A stretch of 9,545 bases of DNA from a bacterium (GTDB lineage Bacteria > Patescibacteriota > Minisyncoccia > Phycocordibacterales > Phycocordibacteraceae), in assembly GCA_021817685.1 (NCBI GenBank), contig JAKAGD010000024.1, positions 1 to 9,545 on the forward strand, in the 5' to 3' direction. Both the position numbers and the translations under genes were made by a program. Every line of letters begins with the position of its first letter. Position 1 is the first letter of the stretch. This document shows, piece after piece, positions 1-5,066 of this stretch. The notes beneath the pieces were generated by a model. The model did not search any database and had not been told where the DNA came from. It saw only the letters and a program-made list of their open reading frames with translations.

Positions 1-714
1 AAGCGCGCAACGAAAGGAAAGAGCATTATGAACTTCCTCCAGCTCGCGGGCGACGAGTCGGTCACGAGCGTGCTCGCGGTGCCGAAGGGCGCGGCACTCG
101 AAGCGTCGTCGGTCGTGTTCGTCACGCAGGAGGGCGTGGTGAAGCGCGTCGCCGCGAAGTCGTTTGCAGACGTGCGCCGCTCCGGCATCATCGCCATCAA
201 TTTAAAGAAGGGCGATACGCTCGTCAGTGCGAACCTTTCCGGCGAGGGCGACACGGTCTCCATCGTGACCGCGAAGGGCCAGAGCATCCGATTTGATACG
301 GAAGACGCGCGCGAGATGGGCCGCACCGCAGGCGGCGTGCGCGGTATGAGCGTGAAGAAGGGCGACCGTGTGGTGTCTGCGGAAGTCATCGCCGCGAGCG
401 CGAAAGACGCGTCGCTGCTCGTCATTATGAGCAAGGGCTACGGCAAGCGCACCAAACTCTCCGAATACAAAGTGCAGGGCCGCGGCGGCTCCGGCATCAA
501 GACTGCGGAAGTCACCGCGAAGACGGGCGAGATCATCGGCGCGCGCGTCGTCTCCGGCGAAGGCGTTGACGAAGAAGTCGTCGTCGTTTCGAAGAAGGGT
601 CAGGTCATCCGCACGACCGTGGCCGAAATCTCCCAGCTCTCCCGCGCCACGCAGGGCGTCCGAATAATGAAAATGCGCGAGGGTGACTCCATCGCCTCCA
701 TGGTTGCGTTGTAA
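1..714 (+). CDS. gyrA: DNA gyrase subunit A, C-terminal part (5' end outside window)
   Basis: C-terminal DNA-wrapping beta-pinwheel of gyrase subunit A, which lets the A2B2 enzyme introduce negative supercoils. The frame is open from base 1 (KRATKGKSIMN...), so the ATG at 28 is an internal methionine and the gene begins outside the window. About 237 residues are visible. Successive blade repeats show the family pattern: EDAREMGRTAGGVRGM, then YGKRTKLSEYKVQGRGGSGI, then KKGQVIRTTVAEISQLSRATQGVRIMKM. The GRTA.GVRG and YGKRT segments are typical of GyrA rather than ParC. QGRGGSG sits where the GyrA-box (QRRGGKG) belongs and is degenerate but recognisable. The protein ends shortly after the last blade, without an acidic tail. 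GC-rich codon use contrasts sharply with the AT-richer genes that follow. No hairpin terminator is seen after the stop. Confidence 0.95.
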   Translation, partial: KRATKGKSIMNFLQLAGDESVTSVLAVPKGAALEASSVVFVTQEGVVKRVAAKSFADVRRSGIIAINLKKGDTLVSANLSGEGDTVSIVTAKGQSIRFDTEDAREMGRTAGGVRGMSVKKGDRVVSAEVIAASAKDASLLVIMSKGYGKRTKLSEYKVQGRGGSGIKTAEVTAKTGEIIGARVVSGEGVDEEVVVVSKKGQVIRTTVAEISQLSRATQGVRIMKMREGDSIASMVAL

Positions 715-723
715 ATTTCACAA

Positions 724-752
724 TTATGTCCTCCTGGGAAATCCTTTATACT
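724..752 (+). promoter_or_regulatory. Promoter of the toxin-like gene pair
   Basis: A perfect-looking -10 hexamer TATACT lies at 747-752, with a weak -35 (TTATGT, 724-729) at 17-bp spacing. Transcription would start near 759, leaving a leader of about 12 nt that carries AGAGGGA (758-764) as ribosome binding site, 6 nt before the ATG at 771. This supports the 771 start over the upstream in-frame ATG at 726. The -35 is a poor match. Confidence 0.5.
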
Positions 753-770
753 TTTATAGAGGGAATCAAA

Positions 771-1088
771 ATGGAGAAAGTTGTGTGGTTTAAGAATAAC
801 TACAACGCAGTTCTAAATGGTACGGACGGACACCATCAACATAATGAGGTGAAAACACACCTAGATGTGGTTAGACGTGCAATAGAGCGGCCAGATCAAG
901 TCAACAAAGGCTCAAAAAGCAAGTGCTACTATGCCTGGTTTGTTGGAGACCGGAGTTATCCCAACTGTCATATGAAAGTAGTGATTAGACGAACGATATA
1001 TGGTAGGCTAAAAGTGGTGACAGCCTATTTCGTACGGGGCTTTGGGGCGGGGGAAATCATGATATGGAGCAAGACCAAAAACAACTAA
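771..1088 (+). CDS. Small RelE/barnase-fold-like (PBECR or DUF4258-type) putative toxin
   Basis: A 105-residue soluble protein. The start at 771 is chosen because AGAGGGA precedes it at good spacing; the in-frame ATG at 726 lies upstream of the -10 box. The pattern resembles the small PBECR/DUF4258 nuclease group (phage barnase, EndoU, colicin E5/D, RelE-like): an early histidine region (HHQHNEVKTHLDVVRRAI), then ERPDQV, a paired tyrosine strand (CYYAWF, 52-57), a KVVI strand (69-72) and a closing VVTAYF strand (82-87). The family would suggest RNA cleavage, but that rests on pattern alone. The gene overlaps the next one by 25 bp in another frame, as toxin and antitoxin genes often do. Its base composition is clearly richer in A and T than gyrA or the methyltransferase, consistent with acquisition by transfer. 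The family call is uncertain; that it is a real gene is fairly sure. Confidence 0.6.
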   Translation: MEKVVWFKNNYNAVLNGTDGHHQHNEVKTHLDVVRRAIERPDQVNKGSKSKCYYAWFVGDRSYPNCHMKVVIRRTIYGRLKVVTAYFVRGFGAGEIMIWSKTKNN

Positions 1089-1477
1089 AGGCCATTGTAG
1101 CCGCGAACCAAGACCTCAAAGAAAGAGTTGAGGCCGAGCGGTGGTCTATTTCGTATAACAAAGACGCAGACATGGTCTTGATGGGAACGAAGTTTCCTAA
1201 GAACACCTTCTATTATCCGGTAGATGATTCCGGAGTACTGTTGCGAATTGACAATAACAATAAACTTTACGGGTACGCTATTGAGGACGCTAAAGTTCGC
1301 ATGAAAGAAAATCCAGAGATATCTTTGGCGCTTTCCTTTGTGATTCACCCATATAGAACTCGATTAATTACTTTGCCTATATTTTTCTTAATACATCAAA
1401 CTGCCAGGGGTATTAACGGTATGAAAAGCATATTCTCCGTATCAGATTACGTAGCAGGGAAGGCTGCCTTTGCGTAG
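1064..1477 (+). CDS. DUF2283-like protein, putative antitoxin partner
   Basis: A 137-residue protein whose start lies inside the last codons of the previous gene, so the two are probably translated together; a G-rich stretch (1043-1053) about 10 nt upstream may serve as ribosome binding site. Residues 1-25 are charged and probably helical. Residues 27-80 follow the DUF2283 layout: ISYNKDADMV (family pattern I.YD.EADVL), then DDSGVLLRIDNNNKLYGYAIEDAK (family: a short strand, D.D..G.L.GIEI..A). DUF2283 proteins often sit next to DUF4258-type toxins, which fits the gene before it. The C-terminal 55 residues include a hydrophobic stretch (LITLPIFFLIHQ, 101-112) not typical of that family, so the protein may be a fusion or a read-through into foreign sequence. 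AT-rich like its partner. Confidence 0.5.
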   Translation: MEQDQKQLKAIVAANQDLKERVEAERWSISYNKDADMVLMGTKFPKNTFYYPVDDSGVLLRIDNNNKLYGYAIEDAKVRMKENPEISLALSFVIHPYRTRLITLPIFFLIHQTARGINGMKSIFSVSDYVAGKAAFA

Positions 1478-1491
1478 TCGAATTAGGGTGG

Positions 1492-1566
1492 ATGAAAAAG
1501 ATTGTCGTCACGGTGCCGGTAGTGGATGCGGACAAGGTCCGGCAGGCGATAAGAATTAGCGCCTAA
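1492..1566 (+). pseudogene. 5' fragment of a NIF3/YqfO-like gene, copy 1
   Basis: A 24-codon open frame starting MKKIVVTVPVVDADKVRQAI and stopping soon afterwards. From memory, this start resembles that of small NIF3/YqfO-N-terminal-like proteins common in Patescibacteria (MKKIVV.VP.ADAD.VR.A), which continue through a GNY.CSFS segment that is missing here. Bases 1509-1551 match 2052-2094 at 35 of 43 positions, and the match stops at the same point in both (after GGCGATA). I read it as a broken gene start; a very short real peptide is possible but less likely. Its 3' end overlaps the end of the reverse-strand acetyltransferase gene. Confidence 0.5.
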
Positions 1567-2035
1567 GCGTCATCACGACTCGCGGTTCGCCGTCGTCAAA
1601 ATAGTTTTCTTTCACCTCTCCCTTTTTGAACCCGAGCGATTCATAGAGCGCCGTCGACCGTGCATTCTCTGGATGTGTAACCAGGTCTATGAGCGGGACG
1701 TTCGCAAGTTCGGAAAGGACTTTCGTCATTACTTCGCGTCCGATGTCTTGCCCTTGGAATTCGGGCTTTGTGACGAGGCCGCTGATGTAGGCATGGTCCG
1801 GCGATTTCATTTCATACGCAACGCTACCCACAACTTGCTCACCACGCTTCACAAAGTACACGGTGCACCTTGCAATTTCCGCCCGAGCTTCTTCTTCGGT
1901 TGTCATCGCCGAATACGTCCGCGCGCCGTCTACGCTTTTCTCAAGCTCGATGAACGTTGCGACATCTTCCGGGCTTGCCGTCGCGCGCTCGTAGGACAAC
2001 CCGGGCGCGCTTTCTTTGCCGGGGCGCGATTCCAT
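1556..2035 (-). CDS. GNAT-family N-acetyltransferase
   Basis: A 159-residue acetyl-CoA-dependent acyltransferase of the GNAT fold, transferring an acetyl group to an amine of an unknown small molecule or protein. The central strand and acetyl-CoA loop read GLVTKPEFQGQDIGREVM (residues 86-103), with QGQDIG as the pyrophosphate-binding Q/R-x-x-G-x-G/A-type loop (the second glycine position is isoleucine). HPENARSTALYESLGFKKGE (121-140) is the usual motif B, with Y131 as the common general acid. Length fits a single-domain GNAT. Nothing shows the substrate. The gene is reversed relative to its neighbours and is bracketed by two forward-strand copies of a 43-bp gene-start fragment, suggesting it entered as a cassette. 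No good Shine-Dalgarno precedes the ATG, so the exact start is uncertain by a few codons. Confidence 0.88.
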   Translation of the reverse strand: MESRPGKESAPGLSYERATASPEDVATFIELEKSVDGARTYSAMTTEEEARAEIARCTVYFVKRGEQVVGSVAYEMKSPDHAYISGLVTKPEFQGQDIGREVMTKVLSELANVPLIDLVTHPENARSTALYESLGFKKGEVKENYFDDGEPRVVMTLRR

Positions 2036-2051
2036 ATGGGATCAACGATAG

Positions 2052-2094
2052 CACGGTGTCAGTGGCAGATGCGGACAAACTCCGCCAGGCGATA
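2052..2094 (+). pseudogene. 5' fragment of a NIF3/YqfO-like gene, copy 2
   Basis: Translates as TVSVADADKLRQAI and aligns with the fragment at 1509-1551 without gaps (35 of 43 bases). It lacks the ATG and first codons of copy 1, and the family's continuation is absent after GGCGATA. It runs in the same direction as copy 1, so the acetyltransferase lies between two direct, diverged copies. It could be debris of a disrupted gene or a recurrent recombination boundary. Confidence 0.45.
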
Positions 2095-2130
2095 GTCGAT
2101 TATACAACTCTGAATCCGTACAACTCGATA

Positions 2131-2168
2131 TTGTTATCAACAGCCGGTCGTCAAAGATAACAATATTG
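2131..2168 (+). repeat. Palindromic repeat, upstream copy, in front of the PaaX/Cas2-like gene
   Basis: Bases 2145-2168 are identical to 2794-2817 (24-bp perfect direct repeat). The left arm ATATTGTTATC (2128-2138) is the inverted complement of GATAACAATAT (2156-2166), 17 bp apart. The inner part of the left arm (AACAGCC) differs from the downstream copy, so this palindrome is imperfect. It ends 5 bp before the probable -10 box (2174) of the gene, so a protein bound here would cover the -35 region. It may be an operator, one end of a mobile unit, or both. Confidence 0.85.
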
Positions 2169-2173
2169 TTGGA

Positions 2174-2179
2174 TAGAAT
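2174..2179 (+). promoter_or_regulatory. -10 element for a probably leaderless mRNA
   Basis: TAGAAT ends 6 nt before the ATG at 2186, so transcription would begin at or next to the start codon and no ribosome binding site would be carried. The -35 position falls inside the palindromic repeat and is not a good consensus match, which would suit a promoter controlled by a factor bound to the repeat. Confidence 0.4.
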
Positions 2180-2185
2180 CTGAAG

Positions 2186-2767
2186 ATGGGGAAGCTTGAG
2201 GAGACATATCGGAAAAGGAGGAAAAAGCGAGATATCCAGAATGCGGTGCTAGCTATGGTCGCAGTTACGGGTTTTGTCGCTTTCGCGGCCGTTGCCGGGA
2301 ATGCTCTCCAGCTTCTTGAATACGTACCGAATGAGAAATATAACCTGCGGCATCAAGCCAGGTCGGCGGCCGGGCGATTGGTGGCGAAAGGGTATGCGAC
2401 GTGGGTTGAAAAGGATGGAAAGAAATATTTGCGTATCACCCCAGCTGGGCGCAAGGCACTCGCGTTTGAACAAGCGAAAACCACCCTGAAGAACCAGAAA
2501 CGGAAATGGGATGGACGGTGGCGCATGGTCGTTTTTGACGTGCCCGAACGGCGGCGGGCGATACGATCGCGCTTGCGTGCAGTTATGCAGGAGATAGGGT
2601 TTGTCCGGTTACAGGACAGTGTGTGGGTGTACCCCTACGACTGCGAAGATTTCATCGCGCTCCTTAAAGCCGAGCTCAAGATAGGGAAGGATGTCTTGTA
2701 TGCAATTGCCGATACGATAGAAAACGACAAGGCCCTCCGTCAGCAGTTTGGTCTCCCCGCCGCCTAA
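2186..2767 (+). CDS. PaaX-like winged-helix protein with C-terminal Cas2-fold domain
   Basis: A 193-residue protein. Residues 1-16 are strongly basic. Residues 17-44 are hydrophobic (VLAMVAVTGFVAFAAVAGNALQLL) and could be a membrane helix or the buried first helices of the DNA-binding domain. Residues 51-92 form a winged helix (YNLRHQARSAAGRLVAKGY, then KYLRITPAGRKAL). Residues 108-180 resemble the Cas2-like ferredoxin domain found in PaaX regulators and CRISPR Cas2: WRMVVFDVPERRRAIRSRLR (D118 at the position of the Cas2 strand-1 Asp), then IGFVRLQDSVWVYPYDCED. Such stand-alone proteins are often labelled Cas2 in Parcubacteria, but no cas1, other cas gene or CRISPR array is here. PaaX relatives repress transcription by binding palindromes, and two identical palindromic repeats bracket this gene. 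A DNA-binding regulator is the most economical reading; nuclease activity or mobility is open. Confidence 0.85.
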   Translation: MGKLEETYRKRRKKRDIQNAVLAMVAVTGFVAFAAVAGNALQLLEYVPNEKYNLRHQARSAAGRLVAKGYATWVEKDGKKYLRITPAGRKALAFEQAKTTLKNQKRKWDGRWRMVVFDVPERRRAIRSRLRAVMQEIGFVRLQDSVWVYPYDCEDFIALLKAELKIGKDVLYAIADTIENDKALRQQFGLPAA

Positions 2768-2780
2768 CGTCTTGCCGACC

Positions 2781-2817
2781 TTGTTATCTTTGACGGTCGT
2801 CAAAGATAACAATATTG
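2781..2817 (+). repeat. Palindromic repeat, downstream copy, perfect 14-bp hairpin
   Basis: TTGTTATCTTTGAC (2781-2794) and its exact inverted complement (2799-2812) are separated by GGTC, giving a perfect 14-bp stem with a 4-nt loop. Together with the following TATTG it matches the upstream element, and 2794-2817 is base-identical to 2145-2168. It lies 13 bp after the stop codon of the PaaX/Cas2-like gene. No T tract follows, so it is not an ordinary intrinsic terminator. Its right end overlaps the possible -35 box of the next transcript. Confidence 0.9.
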
Positions 2818-2840
2818 GCATTTAGGGGCGGTGGTATACT
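2815..2840 (+). promoter_or_regulatory. Possible promoter of the structured RNA
   Basis: TATACT at 2835-2840 is a strong -10 element. The best -35-like hexamer is TTGGCA at 2815-2820, with short 14-bp spacing, overlapping the end of the palindromic repeat. Transcription would start near 2847. A protein bound to the repeat could control it. The short spacing lowers confidence. Confidence 0.4.
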
Positions 2841-2846
2841 CATGTT

Positions 2847-2990
2847 GCGGTTGGCTATTGTCCGCGGCCGCAAGTCGCGAGGAAGTTGGTGGGCTGTCGG
2901 GCTCCCTGTGCAACGTCAGGGGATGATGCATCCTGTTATTACGGGGGACACCAACAACGGCTCCCCAGGCCGCTCCTCGCGGCTTTTCTT
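2847..2990 (+). ncRNA. Candidate structured small RNA of unknown family
   Basis: This stretch has no convincing protein frame but folds well on paper. An outer stem pairs GTCGCGAGGA (2874-2883) with TCCTCGCGGC (2974-2983; one G-U pair), followed directly by TTTTCTTT as an intrinsic-terminator tail. Inside, GTTGGTG (2885-2891) pairs exactly with CACCAAC (2949-2955), and CGGC (2958-2961) with GCCG (2969-2972); GGAT/ATCC (2921-2924, 2930-2933) can form a small hairpin. Just 5', TTGCGG (2845-2850) can pair with CCGCAA (2868-2873). I looked for the signatures of SRP RNA, RNase P RNA, tmRNA and common riboswitches and saw none. It could be a free small RNA or a leader acting on downstream genes. 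Ends are estimates. Confidence 0.4.
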
Positions 2991-3017
2991 TCTCCTCCGA
3001 TCCTTTTCTGCACAGAT

Positions 3018-3051
3018 GCGCCGCGGCAAAGCCGCGGCGCGTGCTATTTTT
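3018..3051 (+). terminator. Intrinsic terminator
   Basis: GCGCCGCGGC (3018-3027), loop AAA, then GCCGCGGCGC (3031-3040): a perfect 10-bp GC stem. A five-T run at 3047-3051 follows after six bases (GTGCTA). The T run is offset from the stem, making it a moderate terminator. It would stop read-through from the structured RNA before the methyltransferase region. Confidence 0.65.
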
Positions 3052-3171
3052 ATGGTATGCCCGGTAGGACAACTTGGCATCGTGTCTTGGCTCCGTACGT
3101 CCACTTCGCATATGACTTTCAATTACCATACTAGCGGCATTATTCCGTTTTCCGTACGACACGGAGGAGCA

Positions 3172-3198
3172 ATGCCAAGTAGTCCTCACCGGGTATGA
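3172..3198 (+). CDS. Eight-codon leader ORF coupled to the methyltransferase
   Basis: ATG at 3172 is preceded by GGAGGAG (3163-3169), the best ribosome binding site on this strand in the window, at slightly short spacing. It encodes MPSSPHRV and stops at the TGA of 3196-3198, which overlaps the methyltransferase ATG (ATGA at 3195-3198). The methyltransferase has no Shine-Dalgarno of its own, so ribosomes finishing the leader would restart on it. No run of codons suggests an attenuation sensor. A sequencing frameshift joining both frames is the alternative. Confidence 0.4.
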   Translation: MPSSPHRV

Positions 3199-3734
3199 GC
3201 GCGAATTTCAGCGACCCGCGCGAGAACGTGCAGCATCTCGCGCTTCGTGACGGTATGAAGGTGGGCGATTTCGGCGCCGGGAGCGGCCACTACAGCCGCG
3301 CGGCGGCTGCGGCCGTCGGCCTCTCCGGCAAGGTCTACGCCATCGACGTGCAGGAAGACGTCCTGAAGCATCTGAAACTCAATTCGGACGATATGCGCCA
3401 TCGCAACATCGAGACGGTGTGGGGCGACATCGAACACCCGGGCGGTTCGCGGCTGCGCGATGCCTCGCTCGATGCGGCCATCGTCGCGAACGTGCTCTTC
3501 CAGCTCGATTCGCCGCAGGGGCTCATTGCGGAGGTGAAGCGTACGGTAAAGCCGGGCGGGAAGGTGCTGGTCGTCGATTGGGCCGGGAGCTACGGCGGCA
3601 TGGGTCCGTCGCCGGAACGCGTCATATCCGAGCACGCGGCTGAAGAGCTCTTCATCGGCGGCGGGTTTTATAAAGTGCGGTCGTTTCGCGGCGGTCCGCA
3701 CCATTACGGCATCCTCTTCGAGTCGCCGAAGTAG
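3195..3734 (+). CDS. Class I SAM-dependent methyltransferase
   Basis: A 179-residue Rossmann-fold methyltransferase that would move a methyl group from S-adenosylmethionine to an unidentified acceptor. Motif I is VGDFGAGSGHYS (23-34), the SAM-binding glycine loop. The acidic end of strand 2 is VYAIDVQ (47-53, D51), GDIEH (77-81) lies after strand 3, motif IV-like LDAAIVANVLFQL is at 92-104, and VKPGGKVLVVDW (118-129) is the strand-5 region. The domain is near minimal length with no added substrate domain; the C-terminal strand pair (FYKVRSFRGGPHHYGILFE) is the usual last hairpin. The UbiE/small-molecule-type group is closest by eye, but the acceptor cannot be read from sequence. It follows an eight-codon leader with an ATGA overlap and lies 12 bp before the binding-protein gene, so the two may be co-transcribed. 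Confidence 0.9.
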   Translation: MSANFSDPRENVQHLALRDGMKVGDFGAGSGHYSRAAAAAVGLSGKVYAIDVQEDVLKHLKLNSDDMRHRNIETVWGDIEHPGGSRLRDASLDAAIVANVLFQLDSPQGLIAEVKRTVKPGGKVLVVDWAGSYGGMGPSPERVISEHAAEELFIGGGFYKVRSFRGGPHHYGILFESPK

Positions 3735-3746
3735 CACACATCTATT

Positions 3747-5063
3747 ATGAAAATCTCTCTCTTCCAGGGCATACTGATGGGCGTCTTCGGCCTCGGCGCC
3801 TTGATCGGGCTCTTCGTCTTCGCCACCTACACCGGCAACTCGACGAGCGGCTCAAACGCGATCGGTTCGGTCGTCATCTGGGGCACGCTTCCGCAAGACG
3901 GGATGAACACGATGCTGACCGCCGCGACTCAGATCGACACGACCCTCAAGGGCGTCACCTACGTACAGAAGGATCCGGCAACGCTCCCGTCCGACCTTGC
4001 CTCCGCGATCGCGACCGGGAACTCGCCGGACCTCGTGCTCGCGTCGCAGGAGGAACTCCTGTCGCTCCAGAAATTCATCGCTGCTATTCCGTTCTCCACG
4101 CTTTCGGCGCGCACATTCCAGAGCTCGTTCGTGGAAGAGGGAGGTCTCTACAGCGTCGCGGGCGGTTCAGGCGGCTACTGGGGCATTCCGTTCCTCGTCG
4201 ACCCACTCGTCCTGTTCGCCAATCGCACCATCCTTTCCTCAAGCGGTGTCGCGAAGCCGCCGGCGACTTGGGAAGCGCTCACCGGTCTCGTCCCGAATGT
4301 GGCCGTGCTGACCGCTTCGCGGCAGATCTCGCGCGCGCTCATCGCGCTCGGCACCTACGCGAACGTGCATAACGCGCGCGGCATCCTCTCGACGCTGTTC
4401 CTCCAGACTGGCGTGCCGGTGTCTTCGTATACCGCCGGCGGCGTCTTGCGCGGCGATCTCGGCGGTTCGACGACGAGCGGCGTGCCGCCGGGGCAGGCGG
4501 TCGTGCGTTTCTACACGCAGTTCGCGGATCCGTCCAAAGTCTCGTACACCTGGAATCCATCCCTGCCTGACTCCGCGCAATCCTTCCAATCGGGCGACCT
4601 TGCGCTCTATCTCGGCTATGCGTCCGAAGCGCGCTATTTCGCCCAAGCGAATCCGAATCTCGATTTCATCGTCTCACCCGCGCCGCAGCCGGCGACGGCG
4701 CCTGCAAGGAGCGTGTACGGACTCGTATATGCGCTTATGATCCCGCGCGGGGCAAAGAATCCGAACGGTGCCTACCAGGCAGCCGCGCTCTTCACGAACT
4801 CCGGCGAGCAAGCGGCAGCAGCTGCGGCGACCGGGCTTGCGCCCGCTTCGCTTTCGGCGCTCTCGGCCGCTGCACCCACTGATCCGGTGGCGTCTGTCGC
4901 GTACGCGGAGGCGCTGTATTCTCACGGCTGGCTGTCCCCAGCGCCCGCCGACACCGACCAGGTGTTTTCGGGTATGATTAGCAATGTGATAAGCGGCCGC
5001 ACCACGCTCGAAACCGCGCTCTCGATCGCCGAACGCTCGATCAGCGCGCTAATGCCTCAATAA
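3747..5063 (+). CDS. Membrane-anchored extracellular solute-binding-like protein (family 1 type)
   Basis: A 438-residue protein with an N-terminal hydrophobic helix (about 7-28) and no lipobox cysteine, so probably tethered by an uncleaved signal anchor with the rest outside. The mature part follows the family 1 (UgpB/MalE-type) binding-protein layout: strand VVIWGTLPQ near 42-50, a long region with LASAIATGNSPDLVLAS (84-100), the hinge-like YWGIPFLVDPLVLFANRTIL, PPATWEAL, and later SVYGLVYALMIPRGAKNPNGAYQAA. Such proteins bind sugars or other solutes for ABC import. No permease or ATPase gene is adjacent, so it may work with a transporter elsewhere or have an adhesion role. It starts 12 bp after the methyltransferase without a Shine-Dalgarno and ends 3 bp before the first pilin-type gene. 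Ala- and Ser-rich, GC-rich, native-looking codons. Confidence 0.8.
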   Translation: MKISLFQGILMGVFGLGALIGLFVFATYTGNSTSGSNAIGSVVIWGTLPQDGMNTMLTAATQIDTTLKGVTYVQKDPATLPSDLASAIATGNSPDLVLASQEELLSLQKFIAAIPFSTLSARTFQSSFVEEGGLYSVAGGSGGYWGIPFLVDPLVLFANRTILSSSGVAKPPATWEALTGLVPNVAVLTASRQISRALIALGTYANVHNARGILSTLFLQTGVPVSSYTAGGVLRGDLGGSTTSGVPPGQAVVRFYTQFADPSKVSYTWNPSLPDSAQSFQSGDLALYLGYASEARYFAQANPNLDFIVSPAPQPATAPARSVYGLVYALMIPRGAKNPNGAYQAAALFTNSGEQAAAAAATGLAPASLSALSAAAPTDPVASVAYAEALYSHGWLSPAPADTDQVFSGMISNVISGRTTLETALSIAERSISALMPQ

Positions 5064-5066
5064 CCT

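Noticed and set aside
28..714. gyrA fragment starting at the ATG at 28
   Set aside because: The frame continues open to base 1 with GyrA-like residues before this methionine, so it is internal and the gene is cut by the window edge.
1673..2095. Forward frame opposite the GNAT gene
   Set aside because: The reverse strand encodes recognisable acetyltransferase motifs; the forward frame has none and would cut across the gene-start fragment.
2131..2817. A CRISPR array, prompted by the Cas2-like gene and two ~37-bp palindromic repeats
   Set aside because: Only two repeats exist, separated by a whole gene, with no spacer-sized units, no cas1 and no leader. The repeats are reported as palindromic elements instead.
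2847..2990. SRP RNA, RNase P RNA or tmRNA
   Set aside because: The conserved SRP apical GGAA/AGCAGCC region, RNase P GAGGAAAGTCCGGGC and the tmRNA ends with tag frame were all sought and not found.
2800..3189. Reverse-strand frame of 129 codons over the same intergenic region
   Set aside because: Composition is unlike a real protein and no start signal is seen; the hairpins and U tracts explain the region better.
2815..3198. Long forward frame (127 codons) through the intergenic region, ending in MPSSPHRV
   Set aside because: It runs through the structured-RNA stems and the terminator hairpin, shows no protein-like pattern and has no good start signal. Only the last eight codons have a ribosome binding site.
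3186..3737. Long reverse-strand frame opposite the methyltransferase
   Set aside because: GC-rich codons often leave the antisense frame open. The forward frame carries clear methyltransferase motifs; the reverse shows only Arg/His/Ala-rich shadow sequence.
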